From Myxococcota bacterium (GTDB lineage: Bacteria; Myxococcota_A; UBA9160; PR03): DNA of 13,751 nucleotides. The position numbers and the translations under genes were made by a program. Positions 1 through 6,775 of this stretch are shown here, piece by piece; position 1 is the first letter of the stretch; each line of letters starts with the position of its first letter. Location: the NCBI GenBank assembly GCA_025453505.1, contig JALOQG010000101.1, positions 1 through 13,751 on the forward strand, read 5' to 3'. Under the pieces are notes generated by a model, which was not told the DNA's origin, did not search any database, and saw only the letters and a list, made by a program, of their open reading frames with translations.

Positions 1-408
1 GCACGAGCGGTGGCGGCGGAGGCAGGCTGGGACGCGATCGGTGCGCTGCTCGGGAGCGCGCTCGGCGATCGCGGTCCGGTGGCGCTGGCCGCCGTCGAGG
101 TCTTCGAGCGGGTCGCCCCCGCGCTGCCGATCGAACGCGTCTGCGCGGTGCTCGATCACGAAGATCCGGAAGTCGTGCAGGGCGCGCTCGCGTGCATCCG
201 GCGTCACGGACGCGAAAGCGAACTCACCGCGACCCTTCCGCTGCTCTCGCATCCGCACTGGGCCGTGCGCGCGGGAGCGATCGAGGCGATCGCGGAGCGG
301 CGCTTCGTCGCGGCGGTGCCCGCGATCCTGCGGCGGCTCGACGGCGAAGAAGACGAGTTCGTGCGCGGCACCCTGCTGCGCGCGCTCGAGCGGCTCGAGG
401 AGGCGTAG
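1..408 (+). CDS. HEAT-repeat protein, C-terminal part (cut by left edge)
   Basis: The frame is open from the first base of the window to a TAG stop, so the gene begins upstream; a GTG at 10 is only an internal candidate. The visible 135 residues are alpha-helical, with alternating Ala/Leu-rich helices and short loops containing Asp-Pro or His-Pro turns (for example LDHEDPEVVQGAL and LSHPHWAVRAGAIEAIAE). This is the pattern of three to four HEAT or PBS-lyase-type repeats, a scaffold for protein-protein contacts with no catalytic site. It ends 9 nt before cheR and is probably in the same operon, so an accessory scaffold in the chemosensory complex is a reasonable inference. The exact partner cannot be read from the sequence. 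Any N-terminal domain is outside the window. Confidence 0.75.
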   Translation, partial: ARAVAAEAGWDAIGALLGSALGDRGPVALAAVEVFERVAPALPIERVCAVLDHEDPEVVQGALACIRRHGRESELTATLPLLSHPHWAVRAGAIEAIAERRFVAAVPAILRRLDGEEDEFVRGTLLRALERLEEA

Positions 409-417
409 CCGGGCACG

Positions 418-1329
418 ATGACGGCCGACGACCTCGTCATGAGCGACGCCGAGTTCCGCATGATCGCGGAGTTCCTGCGCGGCAGCTGTGGGCTCCACTT
501 CGGCAACGAGTCCCGCTACCTGCTGGAGCGTCGCATCGCGCGGCGCTGCGCGGATCTCGGGATGCGCTCGTTCACGGCCTATCACTACGCGCTGCGCAGC
601 GACACGACGGGCGAGGGCGAACTCGGCTGGGCGATCGACAACCTCACCACCAACGAGACGTACTTCCTGCGCGAGCGGCGCCAGCTCGAGGCGCTGATCG
701 AGGAGATCGTTCCGGCGGTGCAGGCGCGCCGCGGCGGCTCCGGCACCGCACCCGTCTCGGTGTGGAGCGCGGGTTGCTCGTCGGGCGAGGAGCCGTACTC
801 GATCGTGCTGATGGCGCTCGAAGCAGGTCTGTCTCCGGGCCGCGATCTCCGCGTCTACGCCTCCGACATCTCGCGCCAGATGCTGCAGAAGGCACGCCGC
901 GGCGTGTACCGCGAGTCGAGCTTCCGGCAGATGGATCCGTTCCTGCGCGAGAAGTACTTCACGCTCAAGGACGGCTCGTACCGCATCTCGGACGAGATCA
1001 AGAAGCACGTGCACTTCGCGCACTTGAACCTGCTCGACGACGGCAAGAGCGCGCTGCTCGGGTCGCTCGACGTGATCCTGTGCCGCAACGTGATCATCTA
1101 CTTCGACCTCGAGACGAAGCGCCGCGTGATGCGCACGTTCCACCAGAAGCTGCGCCCGGGTGGCTTCCTGCTGCTCGGCCACTCGGAGTCGCTGATCAAC
1201 CTGTCGACCGACTTCGAGCTCAAGCACCTGCGCCACGACATGGTGTACCGGCGCCCGGACGAAAACGATCCGTGGCACGAGACGGCCGCGCGCACGCTCG
1301 CGCTCGCCGATCGGCGGAGGGGCGCATGA
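418..1329 (+). CDS. cheR: CheR, chemoreceptor glutamate methyltransferase
   Basis: A 303-residue protein of normal CheR length. It transfers methyl groups from S-adenosylmethionine to glutamates in the cytoplasmic helices of chemoreceptors. Residues about 8-75 form the helical N-terminal CheR domain. TTNETYFLRE (77-86) is the conserved arginine/acid loop motif. SAGCSSGEEPYS (117-128) is the SAM-binding glycine loop, with D150 nearby. DVILCRNVIIYF (218-229) and GHSE (254-257) are further CheR hallmarks. No TPR or pentapeptide-binding extension is present. The ATG at 418 is preceded by GGAGG ending 14 nt upstream, a rather long spacing; an in-frame ATG at 439 is an alternative. The stop overlaps the cheB start as ATGA, indicating translational coupling. 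Confidence 0.95.
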   Translation: MTADDLVMSDAEFRMIAEFLRGSCGLHFGNESRYLLERRIARRCADLGMRSFTAYHYALRSDTTGEGELGWAIDNLTTNETYFLRERRQLEALIEEIVPAVQARRGGSGTAPVSVWSAGCSSGEEPYSIVLMALEAGLSPGRDLRVYASDISRQMLQKARRGVYRESSFRQMDPFLREKYFTLKDGSYRISDEIKKHVHFAHLNLLDDGKSALLGSLDVILCRNVIIYFDLETKRRVMRTFHQKLRPGGFLLLGHSESLINLSTDFELKHLRHDMVYRRPDENDPWHETAARTLALADRRRGA

Positions 1330-2402
1330 GCAGCCACGCCGCTCCGATCCGCGTGCTGGTGATCGACGACTCGGCGTTCAGCCGCCGCACGATCCGCCGC
1401 ATCCTCGAACGCTCGCCGCTGGTCGAGGTGATCGACGCCGCGCGCGACGGCGAGGAAGCGCTGCGCAAGACGCTCGAACTGCGCCCCGACCTGATCACGC
1501 TCGACCTCGAGATGCCGCGCATGGACGGCTTCACGTTCCTGCGTCTGGTGATGAGCCGCTGCCCGACGCCCGTGATCGTGATCAGCGGCCGCAAAGGCGA
1601 GCAGGACGTGTTCCGCGCGCTCGACTTCGGCGCGGTGGACTTCATCGCCAAGCCGACGCCGCGCGCCGGGGAAGAACTCGAGACGATCGAGCAGGAGCTG
1701 CTGCGCAAGGTCCACGCCATCCGGCAGCTGCGCATCGAGAAGGTTCGCGCGCGGCTCGACGCCGGCGTGGCACCGGCGCGCGCCGTGCAGCCGGCGGCGC
1801 GCAGCGTCAACGCGCCGCGCCTGGTCGCGATCGGCTCGTCGACGGGCGGTCCCGCCGCACTGATGCAGATCCTCGGCTCGTTCGTCGCGGCGCCGCCCGT
1901 TTCGGTCGTCGTCTGCCAGCACATGCCCGAAGGCTTCACCCGCGGCTTCGCCGAACGCATCGATCGCCTGACGCCGTTCGCCGCGCGCGAGGCGCAGGAC
2001 GGCGACGAGCCGACGCCCGGCACCGTGCTCGTGGCGCCGGGCGGCATGCACCTCGAGTTCGAGCGGCGTGGCGCGCGCACGGTCGCGCGGCTCGCGGCCT
2101 CGGGCCCCGGCGACAAGTACGCGCCGGCTGTGGATCGCGTGTTCGCGTCGGTCGCGAAGCACTGGGGACCGGAGGTGCTCGCGATCGTGCTGACCGGCAT
2201 GGGCGACGACGGACGCGATGGCGTGCGCGCGGTCAAGGAGGCCGGCGGGCGCGTGGTCGCGGAGTCCGAGCAGACGGCGGTCGTGTTCGGCATGCCGCAG
2301 CAGGCGATCCGGACCGGGGTGGTGGATGCAGTGCTGCCGCTGCCGGAAATCGCGACGGTGATCGAGTTCGGTTGTGCGCGCGCACGGCGCGGCGAAGCGT
2401 GA
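1326..2402 (+). CDS. cheB: CheB, receptor glutamate methylesterase/deamidase with receiver domain
   Basis: A 358-residue, two-domain protein of typical CheB length. The N-terminal receiver (about 7-125) has the acidic pair D14/D15, phospho-acceptor D60 in LDLEMPRMDG, and K109 in AKP. A charged linker (about 126-160) leads to the CheB methylesterase domain (about 164-350). Its predicted catalytic triad is S172 in GSSTGG, H199 in CQHMPEGF and D295 in TGMGDDG, matched by motif to the enteric Ser-His-Asp triad. The enzyme removes receptor methyl groups and is activated by phosphorylation from CheA, giving adaptation opposite to CheR. The start overlaps the cheR stop (ATGA). All key residues are present, so the enzyme should be active. 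Confidence 0.96.
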   Translation: MSSHAAPIRVLVIDDSAFSRRTIRRILERSPLVEVIDAARDGEEALRKTLELRPDLITLDLEMPRMDGFTFLRLVMSRCPTPVIVISGRKGEQDVFRALDFGAVDFIAKPTPRAGEELETIEQELLRKVHAIRQLRIEKVRARLDAGVAPARAVQPAARSVNAPRLVAIGSSTGGPAALMQILGSFVAAPPVSVVVCQHMPEGFTRGFAERIDRLTPFAAREAQDGDEPTPGTVLVAPGGMHLEFERRGARTVARLAASGPGDKYAPAVDRVFASVAKHWGPEVLAIVLTGMGDDGRDGVRAVKEAGGRVVAESEQTAVVFGMPQQAIRTGVVDAVLPLPEIATVIEFGCARARRGEA

Positions 2403-2409
2403 GGTCGGC

Positions 2410-3225
2410 ATGAGCGAGAAACGAGACGGGCTCTTCGCGCGCGCCGAGGAAGTGCTGTCGGTCTTCCGGCGCGGCGCCGAGTTCACCCAGGAGCTGCTCA
2501 AGGAGAACGAACGCCTGCGGCGCGCCGTCGCGGAGTACCAGACGCAGCAGCTCGCCGCGTCGGACGAGCACGCGTGGGAGAAGCTGCGCTGCGAGCTGAT
2601 CGGGCGCATCCAGAGCCTCGAGGGCGAGCGCGACGACATGCTCGAGCGCTTGCGCCAGATCGAGGGCGAGAACCGGCACTTCGCGGAGCGGTATCTCGAG
2701 ATCGAGGAAGAGAACAACAACCTCGCCAGTCTCTACGTGGCGTCCTACCAGCTCCACTCGACGCTCGACCTCTCCGAGGTCGTGCAGATCGTCGTCGAGA
2801 TCGTGATCAACCTGGTCGGCGCGGAGATCTTCGCGATCTACATCCTCGACGAGCGCACCCAGGTGCTGTCGCCGGTCGCGTCCGAGGGCCGCGAGCTGGG
2901 CGAGTTCCTGCCCTGCGCCCTGGGGCAGGGCATGATCGGCGCGGCGGTCGCGACCGGAGAGACGCAGACCGGCGACGCGGCGGGCCCGGACGACGTCGAG
3001 CGCCCGCTGGTGTGCGTGCCGCTGCGCGTGCAGGAGCGCCCGATCGGCGCGATCGCGATCCACAAGCTCTTGCAGCAGAAGGACGGCTTCTCGGCGCTCG
3101 ACCACGAGCTCTTCACGCTGCTCGGCGGTCATGCCGCCACGGCGGTGTTCGCGGCGCGACTCTATTCGCAGTCGGAGCGCAAGCTGAACACCATCCAGGG
3201 ATTCATCGACCTCCTGACCAAGTGA
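2410..3225 (+). CDS. Coiled-coil and GAF-domain protein of the chemosensory operon
   Basis: A 271-residue cytoplasmic protein without signal peptide or membrane segment. Residues about 20-108 are rich in Glu, Arg, Leu and Gln with heptad spacing (ELLKENERLRRAV, LEIEEENNNLASLY), a probable coiled coil. Residues about 112-252 match a GAF domain: a LHSTLDLSEVVQ helix, a sheet with FAIYILDERTQVLSPVAS, then VCVPLRVQERPIGAIAIHK and a final helix ELFTLLGGHAATAVFAARLYS. GAF domains bind small ligands or mediate dimer contacts; no ligand can be named. There is no output domain, so it may act as a sensor or adaptor. The ATG at 2410 is preferred over an in-frame codon at 2374 because GAGG (2401-2404) sits 5 nt upstream and the earlier codon lies deep inside cheB. 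Confidence 0.85.
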   Translation: MSEKRDGLFARAEEVLSVFRRGAEFTQELLKENERLRRAVAEYQTQQLAASDEHAWEKLRCELIGRIQSLEGERDDMLERLRQIEGENRHFAERYLEIEEENNNLASLYVASYQLHSTLDLSEVVQIVVEIVINLVGAEIFAIYILDERTQVLSPVASEGRELGEFLPCALGQGMIGAAVATGETQTGDAAGPDDVERPLVCVPLRVQERPIGAIAIHKLLQQKDGFSALDHELFTLLGGHAATAVFAARLYSQSERKLNTIQGFIDLLTK

Positions 3226-3232
3226 GAGGGGA

Positions 3233-3256
3233 CCGCCCGCGCAGCGGGCGGGGAGG
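3233..3256 (+). promoter_or_regulatory. Perfect hairpin directly abutting the cheY ribosome binding site
   Basis: CCGCCCGC (3233-3240) and GCGGGCGG (3244-3251) are perfect complements around a 3-nt loop. The GGAGG Shine-Dalgarno of the CheY gene follows at once (3252-3256), 7 nt before its ATG. No T-run follows, so it is not a standard intrinsic terminator. It lies just after the GAF gene stop. It could tune translation or mRNA processing between the two genes; that is inference. Confidence 0.45.
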
Positions 3257-3263
3257 ACGGCAC

Positions 3264-3641
3264 ATGGCGCGGCACCGGATCTTGATCGTCGAAGACAGCC
3301 CCACGATGCGGCAGCTGCTCGTCTTCGCGCTCAAGCGACTCAAGGACGTCGAGATCATCGAAGCGCAGGACGGCATGGACGGCCTGCGCAAGGTGTCCAG
3401 CGACCACTTCGATCTCGCACTCGTGGACATCAACATGCCCGTCATGGACGGCCTCAAGCTGATCAGCCTGATCCGCGGCGAGGACAACCTCAAGGACATG
3501 CCGATCATCGTGATCACGACCGAAGGCGCACGCGAGGATCGCGAGCGCGCACTCGCGCTCGGCGCGAACGAGTATCTCACCAAGCCGATCCAGGCGAACA
3601 AGGTGCTGCGCGTCGCGCAGGGCCTGCTCAAGGCGGAGTGA
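3264..3641 (+). CDS. Single-domain CheY-like response regulator
   Basis: A 125-residue stand-alone receiver domain, the usual CheY length. Seen residues are the acidic pocket E10/D11 in IVEDS, phospho-acceptor D55 in LVDINMPVMDG, the Thr switch T85 in VITTEG, Y104 and K107 in EYLTKPI. It should accept a phosphoryl group from a CheA kinase and pass the state to an unknown target; no DNA-binding or enzymatic output domain follows. Whether it controls a flagellar motor or another function cannot be told from the sequence, so I give no cheY number. Start ATG 3264 has a strong GGAGG 7 nt upstream. Its stop overlaps the receptor start (TGATG at 3639-3643), so the two are probably translated together. 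Confidence 0.92.
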   Translation: MARHRILIVEDSPTMRQLLVFALKRLKDVEIIEAQDGMDGLRKVSSDHFDLALVDINMPVMDGLKLISLIRGEDNLKDMPIIVITTEGAREDRERALALGANEYLTKPIQANKVLRVAQGLLKAE

Positions 3642-5275
3642 TGTTCCAGAACCTCTCGCCCGGAGCCCGCCTGCAGCTGCGCATGGCGATCCTCACCTTC
3701 GTGTCGAGCACGATCAACATCGGAGTGATCGCGCCGTTCCTGATCCGCCTGCTGGACTGGGACTCGGCGCAGTGGCGCGCGTTCTGGGTCGTCGTCTCGT
3801 GCTGGATCGTGGTGCTGGCGGCCGTCTCGCAGCTCATGCAGAAGGCGGTGAAGGAGCTCGCGCGGTGGCTGGACCGCGAAGCGGCCGGCTCGGCGACGCC
3901 CGAGGACGAGCTGCGGGCATTCGGCGCCTCGATCGACATCGTGCGCCAGGTCATCGTGAACTCGTACCTGTTGTGGCCGGCCGGCGCGGCGTGCGTGGCG
4001 TTCTCGATGAAGTTCTTCGCCCCCGGCGTGACCTGGACGCACGTGCTCGCGCTCTGCGGCGCCGGCGCGCTCGGCGGCGCGGTGTCGAGTCCGACCGTCG
4101 CGTTCTTCTTCAAACGCGAGATCGACCCGCTGCGCGCGCGCCTGGCGCAGAGGATCGAGGATCCGGATCTGCGCGAGCGGGCGGTCCGTCCGCTGCCGCT
4201 GGTTTGGAAGCTGCAGGGCACGGTGCTGCTCACGACGGTCGTGCCGATCCTCGTGATGGTGATGGTCGTGCAGCGCCAGGTGGAGCTGCTGGCCGCCGAG
4301 TTCGTGCACGCGCAGCAGCGCGAGTGGCTAGACAGCGACGAGCCCGAGAACCTCGCCGCCTCGTCGCACGCGCCGTTCGTCTCGCTGGGCGGAGCCTGGT
4401 GGCTGCTCGACTCCGAGAGCGGCCGCACGATCGCGCGCAGCGACACGACGCGCGAGACGGACGCCGCCGCGCTGGTCGCCGGTGCGAACTCCCAGAGCGG
4501 GACGGGCATCGAATCGGGCTACTTCTACTCCTGGCAGCGCAGCCTGCGCGGCGATCGCGTGCTGGTCACGCTGCTCCCGCGCGCCGCGCTGGGCCGCTTC
4601 ACCGGCGTCGCACCCGAGGTGTACGGCCTGCTCGGACTGGCGCTCGTGATCGCGTGTGCGGCGGCGTGGATCGTCGCGCGCGATCTGGCCAAGGGCATCG
4701 TCGCACTGCGCGCGGAGGCCGAGCGCATCGCGCAGGGAGATCTCACACGCGCCGAGGTCTACGAGTCGGAGGACGAACTCGGCGAACTCGGGCGCGGCTT
4801 CGACCGCATGCGCCAGTCGCTCCGCGAGACCGTGCGACGCGTCGCGGGCGCGGCCGACGGCGTGGACGACGCGGCGAACCAGATGGGCCGCGTCGGGACC
4901 TCGGTCGCGGAGGGCGCGGGCGAGCAGGAGCGCGGCATCGCGCAGGCGCGCGAATCGACCGATTCGATCCGCGAACAGGTCACCGGCATCACGAGCTCCG
5001 CGCAGGCGCTCTCGGCCTCGGTCGAAGAGTCGTCGAGTTCGATCCTCGAGATGGGAGCGGCGGGCGAAGAGCTGAACCACACCGCCTCGGCGCTCTCGAT
5101 GCGCGTCGAAGAGGTGTCGAGCTCGATCGAGCAGATGATCCGCGGCGTCGCCGAGATGGGCCGCCACGTCGAGGGCCTCTCGGACGCGGCGATCGAGACG
5201 CAGTCGTCGGTCGCCGAGATGGCCGGTTCGATGCGCGAGGTCGATTCGAACGCTCCGGAGACGGCGCGACTCTGA
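3641..5275 (+). CDS. Methyl-accepting chemotaxis protein, N-terminal part (membrane domain, HAMP, start of signalling helix); frame broken at 3' end
   Basis: 544 residues before a premature TGA. The N-terminus has an unusual layout. Four hydrophobic segments (about 15-38, 47-67, 104-124, 132-157) come before a fifth (about 192-212), a small presumably periplasmic loop (about 213-320) and a sixth segment (about 327-347). A HAMP domain (about 346-398, with IAQGDLTR and DELGELGRGFDRMRQSL) follows, then a long Ala/Glu/Ser-rich signalling coiled coil. Classical receptors have two membrane segments. The frame ends with SMREVDSNAPETARL. The receptor hairpin tip and return helix continue in a different frame, so this is one half of a frameshifted gene. 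The start is ATG 3641, overlapping the CheY stop; GTG 3638 is an alternative. Confidence 0.85.
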   Translation: MFQNLSPGARLQLRMAILTFVSSTINIGVIAPFLIRLLDWDSAQWRAFWVVVSCWIVVLAAVSQLMQKAVKELARWLDREAAGSATPEDELRAFGASIDIVRQVIVNSYLLWPAGAACVAFSMKFFAPGVTWTHVLALCGAGALGGAVSSPTVAFFFKREIDPLRARLAQRIEDPDLRERAVRPLPLVWKLQGTVLLTTVVPILVMVMVVQRQVELLAAEFVHAQQREWLDSDEPENLAASSHAPFVSLGGAWWLLDSESGRTIARSDTTRETDAAALVAGANSQSGTGIESGYFYSWQRSLRGDRVLVTLLPRAALGRFTGVAPEVYGLLGLALVIACAAAWIVARDLAKGIVALRAEAERIAQGDLTRAEVYESEDELGELGRGFDRMRQSLRETVRRVAGAADGVDDAANQMGRVGTSVAEGAGEQERGIAQARESTDSIREQVTGITSSAQALSASVEESSSSILEMGAAGEELNHTASALSMRVEEVSSSIEQMIRGVAEMGRHVEGLSDAAIETQSSVAEMAGSMREVDSNAPETARL

Positions 5276-5280
5276 AGGTG
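5264..5280 (+). other. Frameshift/deletion junction inside the chemoreceptor gene
   Basis: Upstream codons run GCG CGA CTC TGA (5264-5275). The downstream receptor sequence (LKVQETIVGM) is read from CTG at 5272, one frame back. A single-base change is not the best explanation. In related receptors recalled from memory, about 12-14 residues of the form Ser-x-x-Val-Val...Ala-Glu-x-Gly-Arg separate the two joined motifs, and they are absent here. A deletion of 3n+1 bases, near 40 or 43, would explain both the frame and the missing heptads. No canonical X-XXY-YYZ slippery heptamer is visible. CTC TGA resembles a +1 site, but +1 gives the wrong frame. Confidence 0.7.
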
Positions 5281-5298
5281 CAGGAGACGATCGTCGGC

Positions 5299-6138
5299 AT
5301 GGAGGCGATCCGCGACGCGACCGACACCGTCGAGAAGGTGATCCGCGGCCTCGGCGAACGCGCCAAGGAGATCGGCGCGATCGTCGACGTGATCGACGAC
5401 GTCGCCGACGAGACCAATCTGCTGGCGCTCAACGCCGCGATCATCGCGGCGCAGGCGGGCGAGCACGGCCGCGCCTTCTCGGTGGTGGCCGACGAGATCA
5501 AGGAGCTCGCCGATCGCGTGATGGCGAGCACCAAGGAGATCGGCTCGCTGATCCGCGCCGTGCAGTCCGAGAGCGAGGCGGCCGTGCACGCGATCGAGCG
5601 CGGCGCCGAGAGCGTGTGGTCGGGCGTCGAGCGTTCGGCCGAGGCGGGCGAGTCGCTGGAGGCGATCACGCGCGCCGCGCGCGAGAGCGGCGGGCGCATC
5701 GCGGAGATCGTGCAGGCGGTGCAGGAGCAGGCCCGCGCGGCGTCGCACGTTTCGGAGCTGATGGAGCGCGTGCGCGGCGGCGTCGAGCAGCTGCGGGGCG
5801 CGACGCACGAACAGGAACAGGGACACGCCGTGGTGCTGCGCGGTACGACCGCGATGCGCGACGCGGCGCAGCAGGTGCACCGCACCACGGAGGAGCAGGC
5901 GCGCGGCGGCAACCAGATCCGCGCCGGCATCGAGATCGTGCGGGCGGCGGTCGAGCAGATCCACCAGGCGCTGCAGGACCAGACGGCCGCGTGTCGCCAG
6001 TCGGCGCAGTTCATGGGACAGGTCGCGGCGCGGGCGCGCACGAATCACGAGTCGGCCGAGGAGATGGAGCAGGCATCGGTCGCGCTGCGCGCGGCCGCCG
6101 ATGCGATGCGCGAGCACATCCGGCGTTTCAACACCTGA
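5299..6138 (+). CDS. Methyl-accepting chemotaxis protein, C-terminal signalling domain (second half of broken gene)
   Basis: Receptor coding sequence resumes at about 5272; the first in-frame ATG is 5299, giving 279 residues. There is no convincing ribosome binding site, so independent translation is doubtful. It contains the receptor hairpin tip: DDVADETNLLALNAA followed by IIAAQAGEHGRAFSVVADEI. This tip contacts CheA and CheW. Compared with the enteric tip motif AxEAARAGE, the first Glu is Ile and the Arg is Gln; I recall this variant from other deltaproteobacterial receptors. The rest is a long return helix of heptads to the TGA at 6136. There is no NWETF-like tail for CheR tethering. If a deletion and not a sequencing error separates it from the upstream half, the receptor is probably inactive. 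Confidence 0.82.
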   Translation: MEAIRDATDTVEKVIRGLGERAKEIGAIVDVIDDVADETNLLALNAAIIAAQAGEHGRAFSVVADEIKELADRVMASTKEIGSLIRAVQSESEAAVHAIERGAESVWSGVERSAEAGESLEAITRAARESGGRIAEIVQAVQEQARAASHVSELMERVRGGVEQLRGATHEQEQGHAVVLRGTTAMRDAAQQVHRTTEEQARGGNQIRAGIEIVRAAVEQIHQALQDQTAACRQSAQFMGQVAARARTNHESAEEMEQASVALRAAADAMREHIRRFNT

Positions 6139-6164
6139 CCCCACCGGCGGCCCTTTGCTATGGG
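6135..6164 (+). promoter_or_regulatory. Possible sigma70-type promoter for lptE-holA
   Basis: CTGACC (6135-6140) has four of six -35 consensus bases. An 18-nt spacer leads to TATGGG (6159-6164), preceded by TGC as in an extended -10. It lies at the receptor stop codon, 72 nt upstream of the chosen lptE start, where a new unit of unrelated function begins. The match is modest. Confidence 0.3.
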
Positions 6165-6172
6165 TGCCGCCG
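6145..6172 (+). terminator. Inverted repeat after the chemoreceptor gene (terminator-like, no T-run)
   Basis: CGGCGGC (6145-6151) pairs perfectly with GCCGCCG (6166-6172); CC/GG may extend the stem inward past a bulged T. It starts 6 nt after the receptor stop. No T-tract follows, so if it ends transcription it is not a textbook intrinsic terminator. It overlaps the possible lptE -10 element. Confidence 0.3.
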
Positions 6173-6235
6173 ATGGCGATGCGGGGCGCGTTCCGGCTCG
6201 AGAGCCGGCGGATTGCGAAGCGGCGGCCTTTCGGC

Positions 6236-6775
6236 ATGCGGGCCGGGACGCTGGCGCGGGCCGCTCTGCTCGCCGCGGCGGTCGCGTCGGGCGCGGGCTG
6301 CAGCGGCTACCGCTTCGTGCGCAGCAGCGAAGGACTCGGTCCGGTCCAGCGCGTCGCGATCCAGACGCTCCAGAACAACTCCTACGAGCCGGGTCTCGAG
6401 GTGCTGGTGACGGACGCGCTGCGCCGCGAGTTCCAGCGCCGCGGCGGCGCCACGCTGGTCGCGGATCCCGCGCAGGCCGATCTCGTGCTGGCCGGCTCGG
6501 TGCTGGAGCTGCAGACCTCCGCACGGAGCTTCTCGTCGATCGCCTTCGCGCTCGAGTACCAGGTCCAGATGCAGATCTCGCTGGTTGCGACGCGCGCCGA
6601 CGGCTCGGCGGTCGCGATCGATCCGAACGCGCTCTTCGAGTGGGAGCTGTACCTGACCAGCGCCGACGTCGAGGCCGAGCGCCGGAATCGCGACGAGGCG
6701 CTGCGGCGCCTGGCGTCGGTGCTCGCGTCGCGCGTGCGCGAATCACTGGCCGAACGGCTGGCGCGCTCGCAGTGA
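6236..6775 (+). CDS. lptE: LptE-like LPS-assembly lipoprotein
   Basis: A 179-residue lipoprotein. Residues 1-21 are a signal peptide (Arg, then an Ala/Leu core) ending at lipobox-like GAG before C22; the -3 residue is Gly where Leu or Val is usual. The mature start CSGYRF, then VQRVAIQTLQNNSYEPGLEVLVTDALRREF and a later ADLVLAGSVLELQ strand, follow the LptE family pattern. LptE is the outer-membrane plug of the LptD translocon and helps deliver LPS to the cell surface. ATG 6236 is chosen because it puts a standard signal peptide at the N-terminus; ATGs at 6173 and 6179 would add a long Arg-rich leader. The stop overlaps the holA start (GTGA). The lptE-holA pairing is common in Proteobacteria and supports the call. 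Confidence 0.8.
   Translation: MRAGTLARAALLAAAVASGAGCSGYRFVRSSEGLGPVQRVAIQTLQNNSYEPGLEVLVTDALRREFQRRGGATLVADPAQADLVLAGSVLELQTSARSFSSIAFALEYQVQMQISLVATRADGSAVAIDPNALFEWELYLTSADVEAERRNRDEALRRLASVLASRVRESLAERLARSQ

Noticed and set aside
1098..2720. Long minus-strand open frame opposite cheR, cheB and the GAF gene (540 codons)
   Set aside because: Its translation is low-complexity Arg/Ala/Ser-rich and lacks domains. It is the antisense shadow of well-supported genes in GC-rich DNA.
5264..5280. Programmed ribosomal frameshifting in the receptor gene
   Set aside because: No X-XXY-YYZ slippery heptamer or evident downstream stimulator is present. CTC TGA resembles the +1 prfB type, but the required change is -1 (or +2), and residues seem to be missing as well.
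4759..6237. Long minus-strand open frame opposite the receptor (492 codons)
   Set aside because: It is an antisense shadow of the receptor coiled coil. The opposite strand encodes recognisable receptor motifs.
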